A stretch of DNA of 64,000 bases from Bradyrhizobium roseum (GTDB lineage Bacteria; Pseudomonadota; Alphaproteobacteria; Rhizobiales; Xanthobacteraceae), in assembly GCF_030413175.1 (NCBI RefSeq), contig NZ_CP129212.1:4998450-5062449 (forward strand). The letters run 5' to 3'. Position numbers and translations under genes: made by a program. Below are positions 49,661 to 58,944 of the stretch, piece after piece. Numbering within the stretch: the stretch's first letter is position 1; each line of letters starts with the position of its first letter. The notes under the pieces were generated by a model that was not told the origin of the DNA, ran no database searches, and saw only the letters and a program-made list of their open reading frames with translations.

Positions 49661-50392
49661 CTATTTCGCAAGGCCCGCCAGCATCTCCTTCACCGCCATC
49701 ATTGCGGCGGCGAGCTTTTCCGGATCGCGCGAGCGCACCACGAGGTTGGTGTTGGGCTTCTTGTCCTCGTCCTGGAACGGGTAGCTGCCGATGATGGTGT
49801 CGGGATGGGCGTTGGCGATCTCGCGCAACGGCCCGCCGATGTCGCCTTCCCGCGCGTTGGCGCGGACCGTGTCCGAGAGCATCCGCACGCCCGATTTCAG
49901 CTTGGGCGCGACGATGTCCATCATCGCCTGCATGATCGAGGGGATGCCGGCCATCACGATGACATTGCCGAGCTTGAAGCCGGGCGCCAGGATGGTGGCG
50001 CTCTGGATCAGGTCGGCACCGTCGGGGACGCGCGCCATGCGCAGCCGCGCCTCGTTGAGATCCTGCTCGGTCCAGCGCTCGCGGAACCGCGCCACGACCT
50101 CCGGATGATGGTCGATCCCGACACCGAACGCCTTCGCGACGCTGTCGGCCGTGATGTCGTCATGGGTCGGCCCGATGCCGCCGGTGGTAAAGACGTAAGT
50201 GTAGCGATTCCGCAGGGCGTTCAGGGCGTCGATAATGTCCTGCTCCTCGTCGGCGACGACGCGGACCTCCTTGAGGTCGATCCCGATATTGGTCAGGTAT
50301 TCGGCGATGAAGCCGATGTTCTTGTCCTTGGTCCGGCCGGACAGGATCTCGTCGCCAATGACCAGAATACCCGCCGTGACAATCTCGCTCAT
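49661..50392 (-). CDS. CinA-type molybdopterin-binding domain protein
   Basis: A 243-residue protein equal to the N-terminal half of CinA. It has ILVIGDEILSGRTKDKN, the TTGGIGPTHDDIT motif of the MoaB/Mog-like fold, and MAGIPSIMQAM. The C-terminal nicotinamide-nucleotide amidase domain is absent. CinA N-terminal domains have been linked to pyrophosphatase activity on nucleotide sugars such as ADP-ribose. The start at 50392 has GGGGAAG upstream. Confidence 0.85.
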   Translation of the reverse strand: MSEIVTAGILVIGDEILSGRTKDKNIGFIAEYLTNIGIDLKEVRVVADEEQDIIDALNALRNRYTYVFTTGGIGPTHDDITADSVAKAFGVGIDHHPEVVARFRERWTEQDLNEARLRMARVPDGADLIQSATILAPGFKLGNVIVMAGIPSIMQAMMDIVAPKLKSGVRMLSDTVRANAREGDIGGPLREIANAHPDTIIGSYPFQDEDKKPNTNLVVRSRDPEKLAAAMMAVKEMLAGLAK

Positions 50393-50612
50393 GACTTCCC
50401 CTCGCCTAGTACCCGTACCTTGCGCAAGCAACGCATTGAAGTCACGGGGGTTTGCTGCCGAAATAAGCACCCGGCAGCCCTTTTTTAGGGCAGCGCGGCG
50501 GACCACCCTACGAAATGCCGCGGGCCAATGCATATCGCGCTGGCCCGAGCCTTGCTACCATCCCGTGAAGTCATGCACTGTGCCGCATGGCCTCCGGAGA
50601 CAGTCAGAATTT

Positions 50613-52031
50613 ATGGCAATTGCCTTCGATGAAATGAACGTACCCGGCGGTGACCTCCGCCCGGCCTATCGGGAGCTCTCCCGCTGGCTGAAGGAGACGC
50701 CTCCCGACGCCCTGGAATACCGCCGCCAGGAGGCGGAACTGCTGTTCCGCCGGATCGGCATCACCTTTGCCGTCTATGGCGACGCCGAGGCCCAGGAACG
50801 GCTGATCCCGTTCGACGTGATCCCGCGAATCATTTCGGCCAAGGAATGGGCCACGCTGGAAAGCGGCCTAAAGCAGCGGGTCCGCGCGCTGAACATGTTC
50901 CTGCGCGACATCTACCACAGCCGCGACATCCTGCGCGCCAATATCATTCCCGACGACCTGATCTTCCAGAACCCGGTGTTCCGCCCGGAGATGAACGGCC
51001 AGGACGTGCCGCACGATGTCTATGTGCACATCGCCGGCATCGACATCGTCCGGACCGACGCCGACAATTTCATCGTGCTGGAGGACAATGCGCGGACGCC
51101 TTCGGGCGTCTCCTACATGCTGGAAAACCGCGAAATCATGATGCGGCTGTTTCCGGACCTGTTCGCCCGACACCGTGTCGCACCGGTGGAGCGCTATCCC
51201 GATGCGTTGCTCTCGACGTTGCGCTCGGTGGCGCCGCTGTCGGCTTCGGCGGAGCCGACCGTCGCACTGATGACGCCCGGCGTCTACAATTCCGCCTATT
51301 ACGAACATTCGTTCCTGGCCGACAAACTCGGAATCGAACTGGTCGAGGGCCGCGACCTCGTGGTCAAGAGCGACGAGGTGTTCATGCGCACCACCGAGGG
51401 GCTGAAGCGCGTCGACGTGATCTACCGCCGCGTCGACGACGATTTCCTCGACCCCCTCACCTTCCGCCCGGATTCGGCGCTCGGCGTTCCCGGGCTGATG
51501 TCAGCCTATGCGGCCGGCAACGTCACGCTGGCGAACGCGGTCGGCACAGGAATCGCCGACGACAAGGCGATCTATTCCTACATGCCCCAGGTCGTGAAAT
51601 TCTATCTCGGCGAAGAACCGATCCTGAAGAACGTGCCGACCTGGCGCTGCCGCGAGCCGAAGGACCTGTCCTATGTGCTCGACCATCTCGGTGACCTCGT
51701 CGTCAAGGAAGTGCATGGCTCCGGCGGCTACGGCATGCTGATCGGACCTGCCGCGACGAAAGCGACGATCGAGGCGTTCCGCGACAAGCTCAAGCGCGAG
51801 CCGGAGGGCTTCATCGCCCAGCCGACGCTGGCGCTGTCGACCTGCCCGACCTGCACGGCGTCGGGGCTGGCGCCGCGCCACGTCGATCTCAGGCCGTTCG
51901 TGCTGACGGGCAGCAAGCAGGTCACCATCGTGCCGGGCGGGCTGACGCGGGTGGCGCTGAAGGAAGGCTCGCTGGTGGTCAATTCGAGCCAGGGCGGCGG
52001 CACCAAGGACACCTGGATACTGGACGAGTAG
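50613..52031 (+). CDS. circularly permuted type 2 ATP-grasp protein
   Basis: A 472-residue predicted amide-bond ligase of the circularly permuted ATP-grasp family (formerly DUF404/DUF407). Features include RVRALNMFLRDIYHSRDIL, the acidic block FIVLEDNARTPSGVSYM, VVKEVHGSGGYGM (glycine-rich ATP loop), HVDLRPFVL and SQGGGTKDTWIL. It would activate a carboxylate as acyl phosphate and join it to an amine, possibly a short peptide. GGAGA lies upstream of ATG 50613. It heads the ATP-grasp, alpha-E, transglutaminase run. Confidence 0.9.
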   Translation: MAIAFDEMNVPGGDLRPAYRELSRWLKETPPDALEYRRQEAELLFRRIGITFAVYGDAEAQERLIPFDVIPRIISAKEWATLESGLKQRVRALNMFLRDIYHSRDILRANIIPDDLIFQNPVFRPEMNGQDVPHDVYVHIAGIDIVRTDADNFIVLEDNARTPSGVSYMLENREIMMRLFPDLFARHRVAPVERYPDALLSTLRSVAPLSASAEPTVALMTPGVYNSAYYEHSFLADKLGIELVEGRDLVVKSDEVFMRTTEGLKRVDVIYRRVDDDFLDPLTFRPDSALGVPGLMSAYAAGNVTLANAVGTGIADDKAIYSYMPQVVKFYLGEEPILKNVPTWRCREPKDLSYVLDHLGDLVVKEVHGSGGYGMLIGPAATKATIEAFRDKLKREPEGFIAQPTLALSTCPTCTASGLAPRHVDLRPFVLTGSKQVTIVPGGLTRVALKEGSLVVNSSQGGGTKDTWILDE

Positions 52032-52047
52032 AGAGCGAAATCTTCGT

Positions 52048-52992
52048 ATGCTGTCGCGCACCGCCGAAAACCTGTACTGGCTGGCCCGCTATGTCGAGCG
52101 CGCCGAATACATCGCGCGCACCATCGACGCGACCCTGCGCGTCACCGCGCTCCCCGCCGCCTACATCGGCAAGACCAACGAGTGGGAATCGGCGCTGCTG
52201 ACCGCGGGCGTCAGCGCGAGCTTTTACGAAACCTATCAGGAAGCCAGCGAGCAGAACGTCGTCGAGTATCTGGCATTCTCGCCGTCCAATCCCTCCTCGA
52301 TCAAGAACTGCATCGAGGCTGCTCGACTCAATTCGCGATCCGTGCGCACCGCGCTGACATCGGAGATGTGGGACACCATCAATTCGGCCTGGATCGAGCT
52401 GCAGGAAGTCTGGGGCAAGGGCACCTCCAGCCGCGAGGAGCTGGCGCGGTTTCTCCGTTTCGTGCAGGAGACGTCACTGCGCTTCGACGGCTCGGCCTAC
52501 CGGACCATGCTGCGCAACGACGCCTACTGGTTCTCCCGCCTCGGGCTGCATCTGGAACGCGCCGACAACACCGCCCGCATTCTGGACGTGAAATATCATG
52601 TGCTGCTGCCCGAGGAGGAACATGTCGGCGGCCCCCTCGACTATTACCAGTGGACCTCGATCCTGCGCTCGGTCTCGGCGCTGACGGCCTATCACTGGGT
52701 CTATCGCGAGACGCTGAAACCCTGGCTGATCGCCGACTTGCTCATCCTCAACGACACGCTGCCGCGGTCGCTGGCGAGCTGCTACAGCAATTTGGTACGC
52801 AATCTCGACCAGATCGGCGTCGCCTATGGCCGCCAGGGCGCCTCCCAGCGCCATGCCCGCGGCGTCCGCAACCGACTTGAACACAGCCATATGGACGATA
52901 TCTTCCAGCACGGCGTCCATGAGTTCATCCAGGAATTCATTTCGGACAACGCCCGGCTGGGTGAGATCATCACCAAGCAATATTTGATTTAG
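52048..52992 (+). CDS. alpha-E domain-containing protein
   Basis: A 314-residue all-helical protein of the alpha-E (DUF403) family. It starts with the family signature LSRTAENLYWLARYVERAE (19 residues) and carries SLRFDGSAYRTMLRNDAYWF and RADNTARILDVKYH. The domain has no known activity and is found almost only with ATP-grasp and transglutaminase genes, so it is thought to act with them. It starts 16 bp after the ATP-grasp gene. Confidence 0.92.
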   Translation: MLSRTAENLYWLARYVERAEYIARTIDATLRVTALPAAYIGKTNEWESALLTAGVSASFYETYQEASEQNVVEYLAFSPSNPSSIKNCIEAARLNSRSVRTALTSEMWDTINSAWIELQEVWGKGTSSREELARFLRFVQETSLRFDGSAYRTMLRNDAYWFSRLGLHLERADNTARILDVKYHVLLPEEEHVGGPLDYYQWTSILRSVSALTAYHWVYRETLKPWLIADLLILNDTLPRSLASCYSNLVRNLDQIGVAYGRQGASQRHARGVRNRLEHSHMDDIFQHGVHEFIQEFISDNARLGEIITKQYLI

Positions 52993-53016
52993 TGCGATGG
53001 ATGCCACCAAAACACC

Positions 53017-53100
53017 GTCATGGCCGGGCTTGTCCCGGCCATCCACGTCTGCTTTGAGAGTAAGGAAGACGTGGGTGCCCGGCACGAGGCCGGGCATGAC
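53017..53100. repeat. palindromic intergenic repeat, GTCATGGCCGGGC family
   Basis: An 84-bp element between the alpha-E and transglutaminase genes, with mirrored ends GTCATGGCCGGGC...GCCGGGCATGAC and a CCACGTCT/AGACGTGG inner pair. It fills nearly all of the 128-bp spacer of what looks like an operon. Confidence 0.8.
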
Positions 53101-53120
53101 GCTCCAGATCCGGTTCCACC

Positions 53121-53957
53121 ATGCGCCTGCGAATTGCCCACACCACGAGCTATCGCTACGAGCCGCCCGCCTCGGGCGTGATCCAGATCCTGCGCATGAC
53201 GCCCGGCAGCCATGACGGGCAGTATGTCGCCGAATGGCAGATCGACGTCTCGACCGATTCCCGGCTCGACACCCATCAAGACGCGTTCGGCAACGTCACC
53301 CACGTGCTCACCCACGGGCCGATCGCCGATCTCACCATCCATGTCGGGGGCCTGATCGAAACCCACGACACCGGCGGCGTGCTGCGCGGCACCGACGAGC
53401 GTTTTCCGCCCGGCCTGTTCCTGCGTACGACTCCGCTTACCGAGGTCAATCCGGCGATGGCGACGTTTGCCCGCGAGATGCGGGCGGAGTCCGACGGCGA
53501 CGTGCTCGGTTTCCTGCACGCGCTGATGGTGCAGATCAACGAGCACATGACGTTCGACGAAGACCCCACCAATTCGGGCACGTCGGCGGCGGAAGCCTTC
53601 GCGCTCCGGCGCGGCGTCTGCCAGGACTACGCCCATATCTTCATCGCGTGCGCGCGCACCGGCGGCATCCCCGCCCGCTTCGTCTCCGGGCATTTTATGC
53701 GCTCCGACGGCACCACGCAGCAGCAGGCAGGTCACGCCTGGGCGGAATCCTATGTGCCTGACCTGGGCTGGGTCGGCTTCGATCCCGCCAACGGCATCTG
53801 CACCACCGACGCCCACGCCCGCGTCGCGATCGGCCTCGACTATCTCGGCGCCGCGCCGGTGCGCGGCACGCGATATGGCGGCGGGGCGGAGACGCTGACG
53901 GTGTCGGTCAAGGTCGAACAGGCCGCGCGGCCCGGGCAGTGGCAGAGCCAGCAGTAA
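53121..53957 (+). CDS. transglutaminase-like family protein
   Basis: A 278-residue papain-fold protein. An N-terminal beta domain (LRIAHTTSYRYEPPASGVIQ) is followed by the transglutaminase core with the catalytic Cys in RRGVCQDYAHIF, His in GHAWAESYV and Asp in GFDPANG. Proteins of this family are thought to act as peptidases or amide transferases rather than classical protein cross-linkers. No signal peptide is seen, so it is cytoplasmic. Its upstream region has only a weak ribosome binding site next to the palindromic repeat. Confidence 0.9.
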   Translation: MRLRIAHTTSYRYEPPASGVIQILRMTPGSHDGQYVAEWQIDVSTDSRLDTHQDAFGNVTHVLTHGPIADLTIHVGGLIETHDTGGVLRGTDERFPPGLFLRTTPLTEVNPAMATFAREMRAESDGDVLGFLHALMVQINEHMTFDEDPTNSGTSAAEAFALRRGVCQDYAHIFIACARTGGIPARFVSGHFMRSDGTTQQQAGHAWAESYVPDLGWVGFDPANGICTTDAHARVAIGLDYLGAAPVRGTRYGGGAETLTVSVKVEQAARPGQWQSQQ

Positions 53958-53980
53958 GCGGGGGCCACTCAGCGTCAGCC

Positions 53981-54079
53981 GTCATTCCGGGGCTCGCGTA
54001 GCGAGAACCCGGAATCCGACGTGCACCAGCGTTGCTGTTAGTTGGATCCCGGGTTCGCGAAGGCGCGCCCCGGGATGAC
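53981..54079. repeat. palindromic intergenic repeat, GTCATTCCGG family
   Basis: A 99-bp element with mirrored ends GTCATTCCGGGGC...GCCCCGGGATGAC and inner GGATCC/GGAATCC words, between the transglutaminase gene and the convergent binding-protein gene. Confidence 0.85.
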
Positions 54080-54092
54080 ATCTTTCCGATCA

Positions 54093-55703
54093 TCACTTGT
54101 CCAGCCAAACGTCCTCGAAGCGCAGATTGTTGTACTGGCTGTTGTCGTGCGGCTTGAAATTCTTCACGTGCGGCTGCCAGCAATTGCCGGCCGAACCATG
54201 CAGGATCACGGGACGCGCGGCGTCCTCCACCAGGATCCGCTCGATATCCCAGACCATCTTGCGCCGCTTTTCCTTGTCGAGTTCGCGGGACTGCGCCGCC
54301 AGCAGCTTGTCGACGTCGGCGTTGCAATACTGGGTGTAGTTGCGTTCGGAGTTACACGAATAGTTCTCGACGATGTTGCCGTCGGGGTCGTCGACGCTGA
54401 CGCCGGTGACGTTGAGGCCGATCGTATAATCCTTGCGCTGCAGTTTGGCGTACCAGCGCGGCGTATCCAGAATGTCGAGCTCGGCGACGATGTAGATCTT
54501 CTTGAGCTGGTCGGAGACGATCACGGCTGGATCGCGGTAGGTCGGCAGGTTGCGCGTCTGAATCTTGATCTGCAGCGGCTTGGCATCGCTATAACCGAGC
54601 TTCTGCATGATGGCCTGTGCCTCGGCGAGGTTCTTTTCCGCTTCGGAGCCGTAGCCGGTCAAAGCGGCCTGCATCTCCGCGGGCATGCCCCACTCGCCCT
54701 CCGGCTTTGGCAGCATCGCCCCACCCAGCCGCGCGGTGCCTTCCATCAAAATGCTATTGAACGGCTTGCGGTCCAGCGCCAGCGACATCGCCTTGCGCAT
54801 TTCCGGATTGTCGAACGGCGGATTGACGCGGTTGACCATCAGGTTGATCAGCGTGCCGGTCGTGATCACCTCGCAGATCGCGTTCGGCGCCCGCGCCTTG
54901 ACGTCCTTCATCAGGGGAATGCTGACGTCGGAGGGAAAGGTGATGTCGTAATCGCCGGTCGAGAACGCCAGCATGCGCGTGGCACGGCTGTCGATGGTGC
55001 GCACCGTGATTTCGTCAAGATAGGGCCGGTCCTTCTTCCAGTATTCCGGATTGCGCACGAGGCGGATTGAATCGCCGCGCTTGAACTCGACGAACTTGAA
55101 GGGACCGGTGCCGACCGGCTTGGTACGCATCACCTGCTGCGGCACGTGACAGGGATAGACCGCGGAGAAGGCGCTCGCGAGCAATACCGGCAGGCTCGGC
55201 TGCGGCTCGCTCAACTCGAAGGTCGCTTCGTAATCGCCGTTGACGCTGACGTCCTGCAGCTTGGTGTACCAGACTTTTCGCGGATTGCGCTTGAAGTCCT
55301 GCGTCTCGGCCTTGCCGATCAGCATCCGCCAGGTGCACTGCACATCTTTCGCGGTGAACGGCTGGCCGTCGTGCCATTTGACGCCCTGCCGCAGCTTGAA
55401 CGTCAACCTCGTATTGGTTTGATCCCACGCCCAGCTTTCGGCGAGATCGGGAATGACGGTCTCGATGCTCTCGTGCACCTTGGCGGGATCGAACGTCACC
55501 AGATTGTTGAAGACCGCGGCAAAAGGCATCACCGAGGCAATCGTCGATTCTTCCAGCAGCGAGGTCGAAGGCGGGTTGTCGTTGTGATAGAGCCTGAGCG
55601 TGCCGCCCTTTTTCTGCGCGGCGGCAGGGCTGGCGGCAACCAGTGCGATGCTAAGCAGCGCCAGGGACGCGGCAGGCTCGAGTAAGGACCGCTTGGCGCG
55701 CAT
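54093..55703 (-). CDS. orphan ABC transporter substrate-binding protein, family 5
   Basis: A 536-residue periplasmic protein with a signal peptide (SLALLSIALVAASPAAAQ). Family-5 features: RLTFKLRQGVKWHDGQPFTAKDV (cut), GTGPFKFVEFKRGD and FDNPEMRKAMSLALDRK. It resembles dipeptide/oligopeptide binding proteins. No permease or ATPase gene is adjacent, unlike the importer at 31.9-37.0 kb. It lies on the reverse strand between the transglutaminase and the Anbu peptidase genes, which raises the possibility that it binds a product of that system. Confidence 0.88.
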   Translation of the reverse strand: MRAKRSLLEPAASLALLSIALVAASPAAAQKKGGTLRLYHNDNPPSTSLLEESTIASVMPFAAVFNNLVTFDPAKVHESIETVIPDLAESWAWDQTNTRLTFKLRQGVKWHDGQPFTAKDVQCTWRMLIGKAETQDFKRNPRKVWYTKLQDVSVNGDYEATFELSEPQPSLPVLLASAFSAVYPCHVPQQVMRTKPVGTGPFKFVEFKRGDSIRLVRNPEYWKKDRPYLDEITVRTIDSRATRMLAFSTGDYDITFPSDVSIPLMKDVKARAPNAICEVITTGTLINLMVNRVNPPFDNPEMRKAMSLALDRKPFNSILMEGTARLGGAMLPKPEGEWGMPAEMQAALTGYGSEAEKNLAEAQAIMQKLGYSDAKPLQIKIQTRNLPTYRDPAVIVSDQLKKIYIVAELDILDTPRWYAKLQRKDYTIGLNVTGVSVDDPDGNIVENYSCNSERNYTQYCNADVDKLLAAQSRELDKEKRRKMVWDIERILVEDAARPVILHGSAGNCWQPHVKNFKPHDNSQYNNLRFEDVWLDK

Positions 55704-55948
55704 GGTGGCCTCCCAATCTTTTTGTTCTTTTCGACGGTCAGACTGCCGGAGGCCGACGGCTTAATCAACACTTGTAAAAGGCCTCCCAAGCCCGGCCCTG
55801 CCACGACTGTGCCGATCGCAGTACCTGCCTCCCCGCGAGCCGGTTTATCGGCCTGATGGCATGCCGCCCCGCGGGAATTGGGGTTGGATGCCACTCTGAA
55901 ATTGGCTACTAGTTGCCCCGCCGTAAATGGACGGCTCGGGGACATGGA

Positions 55949-56707
55949 ATGACTTATTGTTGCGGAATTCTGGTGCGGGACGGGCTCGTGATGATCGCGG
56001 ACACCCGTACCAACGCCGGCCTCGACAACGTCTCGACCTTCCGCAAGCTGCATATTTTCTCCAATCCGGGCGACCGCATCATGGCGATCGCCAGCGCCGG
56101 CAATCTAGCGATCAGCCAGTCGGTGCTGTCGACCCTGACCGAGGGCATCGAAGATCCCACCACCGGCGAGGTCGAGACGCTGATGAACGCCCCGACCATG
56201 TTCCAGGCGGCGCAGCGCATCGGGCGCGCGATACGTCTGGTCCATGCCACCGAAGGCCCGGCGCTGCGATCCGAAGATGTCTCCTTCGACGTCTCCTTCC
56301 TGTTCGGCGGTCAGATCAAGGGCTCGCGGATGCGACTGTTCATGGTCTACACCGCCGGCAATTTCATCGAATGCACCACCGATACGCCCTACTTGCAGAT
56401 CGGGGAGCATAAATACGGCAAGCCGGTGCTCGACCGCGCGATGCATTACGACGTCGAGCTGTACGAAGCGCTGAAGACCGGCCTGATCTCGATGGATTCG
56501 ACCATGCGCTCCAACCTTGGCGTTGGGCTTCCCATCGACGTGCTGGTGGTCCGCAGCGATGCCTGCGAGGCCGACCTCAACCACCGCATCGAGGCCGGCG
56601 AGCCCTATTTCCACGACCTGCGCTCGCGCTGGTCGGCGGCATTGCGCGCGGCGCACCAGAATATTCCAAGACCACCCTACAAAACCCAGACAGAAGCAAA
56701 AAACTGA
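55949..56707 (+). CDS. Anbu, proteasome-like Ntn-hydrolase peptidase
   Basis: A 252-residue member of the Anbu (ancestral beta subunit) family, related to proteasome beta subunits and HslV. The initiator Met is followed by Thr (M-T-Y-C-C-G-I), so removal of Met exposes the Thr1 nucleophile without a propeptide. Asp at position 17 (MIADTR) and Lys at about 32 (FRKLHIF) match the proteasome active site. Known Anbu structures are open-ring or helical assemblies with weak or no measured peptidase activity. ATG 55949 is required by the Thr1 logic. The SDR gene follows 14 bases later. Confidence 0.9.
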   Translation: MTYCCGILVRDGLVMIADTRTNAGLDNVSTFRKLHIFSNPGDRIMAIASAGNLAISQSVLSTLTEGIEDPTTGEVETLMNAPTMFQAAQRIGRAIRLVHATEGPALRSEDVSFDVSFLFGGQIKGSRMRLFMVYTAGNFIECTTDTPYLQIGEHKYGKPVLDRAMHYDVELYEALKTGLISMDSTMRSNLGVGLPIDVLVVRSDACEADLNHRIEAGEPYFHDLRSRWSAALRAAHQNIPRPPYKTQTEAKN

Positions 56708-56721
56708 AGGCGAGGAAGAAA

Positions 56722-57486
56722 ATGGCCGACGCAACCAACAAGATCGCAATCGTGACCGGTGCCGGCACCGGCGTCGGGCGCGCCGCATCGCTGGCGTTGA
56801 TGAATGCCGGCTTTACCGTCGTGCTCGCCGGTCGCCGCATGGAGATGCTGGAAGAAACCAAGAAGCTTGGCGACAATGTCGGCAAGAGCCTGTGTGTTTC
56901 CGCCGACATGACCGACCCCGGCTCGATCGCGGCGCTGTTTGCCAAGACGATGGACACCTACGGCCGGCTCGACGTTCTCTTCAACAATGCCGGCATGGGC
57001 GCACCGCCGGTCAATTTCGAGGACCTGCCGCTGGAGCAGTGGCAGGCCGTGGTGAACACCAACCTCACCGGCCCCTTCCTGTGCACCCAGCACGCCTTCC
57101 GCATCATGAAGGACCAGAAGCCGATGGGCGGCCGCATCATCAACAACGGCTCGATCTCGGCGCACGCGCCGCGGCCGTATTCCTCGGCCTATACTTCGAC
57201 CAAGCATGCGATCACGGGCCTGACCAAGGCCTCCAACCTCGACGGCCGCAAATACGACATCGCGGTCGGCCAGGTCGATATCGGCAACGCGGCAACCCCG
57301 ATGACCGATCGCATGGTCAATGGCCCCGGCGTGATGCAGCCCGACGGCACGATGATGCACGAGCCGCGCATGGATGCGAAGGCGGTCGGCGACGCGGTGG
57401 CCTACATGGCCGGACTTCCGCTCGATGCGAACGTGCTGTTCATGACTGTCATGGCGACCAAGATGCCGTTCGTGGGACGGGGGTAA
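56722..57486 (+). CDS. SDR family oxidoreductase
   Basis: A 254-residue classical short-chain dehydrogenase. It has the NAD(P) motif [12 protein letters not shown], a catalytic Ser in NGSISAH and YTSTK (Y-x3-K). GAGGAAG precedes the ATG, which lies 14 bases after the Anbu gene, so the two are probably co-transcribed. The substrate is unknown; there is no sign that it belongs biochemically to the peptidase system beyond position. Confidence 0.88.
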   Translation: MADATNKIAIVTGAGTGVGRAASLALMNAGFTVVLAGRRMEMLEETKKLGDNVGKSLCVSADMTDPGSIAALFAKTMDTYGRLDVLFNNAGMGAPPVNFEDLPLEQWQAVVNTNLTGPFLCTQHAFRIMKDQKPMGGRIINNGSISAHAPRPYSSAYTSTKHAITGLTKASNLDGRKYDIAVGQVDIGNAATPMTDRMVNGPGVMQPDGTMMHEPRMDAKAVGDAVAYMAGLPLDANVLFMTVMATKMPFVGRG

Positions 57487-57609
57487 CCGGCCTCCATCCA
57501 AAAATCTGCAAAACAACCCCATGCACAGTAGGCGTCAAGGGGGATTTTGTTTCCCGGGTGATGGTGAGCTGAGCGACCTCTGCGCGACAAAACCGTGGAG
57601 CGAGCTGCC

Positions 57610-58833
57610 CTACTCCAGCCGCTCGACCTTACGCAGCGACGGGAACAGCTTCATCCATAGCAGCGCGATCGCGACCGTGCCGACGCCGCCAAGCACGGCG
57701 GCTGGCACCGTTCCCAGCAACGCCGCGGTGACGCCGCTTTCGAACTGGCCGAGCTGGTTCGAGGCGTTAATGAACAGGAAATTGACCGCGCCGACCCGGC
57801 CGCGCATCTCGTCGGGCGTCGAGAGCTGCACCAGCGAGAAGCGGATCACCACGCTGATCGTATCGGCCGCGCCAAGCACCGCCAGCGCCAGCACCGACAG
57901 CCACATCCATTGCGACAGCGCGAACACCACCGTCGCCACACCGAACACGATCACCGCCTGGAACATCCGCAGCCCGACAAGGCGATTGATGCTGTGGCGG
58001 GCCAGCACGATGGTCATCAGGAGCGCGCCGACGGCGGGCGCCGCACGCAAAATGCCGAGGCCGAGCGGGCCGGCCTCGAGAATATCGCGCGCGTAAATCG
58101 GCAGCAACGCGACGACGCCGCCGAACAGCACCGCGAACAGGTCGAGCGAGATGGTGCCGAGGATTGCCGGGTTGTTGCGGATGAAGCGGACGCCGGCAAA
58201 CACGTCGTCCGCGAGCGAATCCGCTTTCGCGAGCTCCTGCTTTTCGGTGTAGATGAAGCCGGTGAGAACCGCGCCGACGAGCCAGAAGGCGACGATGACG
58301 AAATATGGCAGGCTCGGCGCGAACACAAAGACCAGCCCGCCGAGCGCGGGTCCGGCGATGGTCGCGACCTGGGCTGCGCCGGAAGAGATCGCGGTCGCAC
58401 GCTGCACCGAGCCTTTCGGCACGATCAGCGGCAGCAGCGCGGCTGTCGCCGGGCTCTCGAAAGCGCCGGCGACGCCGATCACGAAGGTGGCGATGAATAT
58501 CTGCGGCACGGTGAGCCAGCCGGCAAAGGTGCTGACGGCCAGAAACAGCGCGGTGGCCGCTTCCGCCAGCTGGCAAAGCTGCACCACGCGCTTGCGCTCG
58601 AACCGGTCGGCCGCGTGGCCGGCGACGAAAACCAGCAGCGCCGTGGGCAGGAATTGCACCAGCCCGACCATGCCGAGCTGAAAGGCGCTGCCGGTGAGTT
58701 CGTAGACCTGCCAGCCGATCGCGACCGCAGCGATCTGGCTGGCGAAGCGCGACAGGCTGCGCGACAACAGGAAGAACAGAAACGGCGCGTGCCTGAGCAA
58801 TTCGCGGGCGCCGACCGGCATCGTGGAGGACAT
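57610..58833 (-). CDS. MFS transporter (MFS_3/enterobactin-exporter-like)
   Basis: A 407-residue transporter with 12 hydrophobic segments. Typical blocks include FASQIAAVAIGWQVYELTGS, cut at its ends, and FVAGHAADRFERKRV (the loop 2-3 motif). The architecture is that of EntS-type exporters of siderophores, drugs or other small molecules. ATG 58833 is used; TTG 58839 is in frame. It is divergent from the nucleoside transporter, with 111 bp between them. Confidence 0.82.
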   Translation of the reverse strand: MSSTMPVGARELLRHAPFLFFLLSRSLSRFASQIAAVAIGWQVYELTGSAFQLGMVGLVQFLPTALLVFVAGHAADRFERKRVVQLCQLAEAATALFLAVSTFAGWLTVPQIFIATFVIGVAGAFESPATAALLPLIVPKGSVQRATAISSGAAQVATIAGPALGGLVFVFAPSLPYFVIVAFWLVGAVLTGFIYTEKQELAKADSLADDVFAGVRFIRNNPAILGTISLDLFAVLFGGVVALLPIYARDILEAGPLGLGILRAAPAVGALLMTIVLARHSINRLVGLRMFQAVIVFGVATVVFALSQWMWLSVLALAVLGAADTISVVIRFSLVQLSTPDEMRGRVGAVNFLFINASNQLGQFESGVTAALLGTVPAAVLGGVGTVAIALLWMKLFPSLRKVERLE

Positions 58834-58944
58834 GGGCAAGAGCGGTGGCCGAGCGGGATGCCGATGTCAACGGGCGGCCCCGCAACACGGCATTGCGCGC
58901 CTGCGCGGCGCAGGCATAATCGCTGCCGGGGTTTTGGGGGATTC

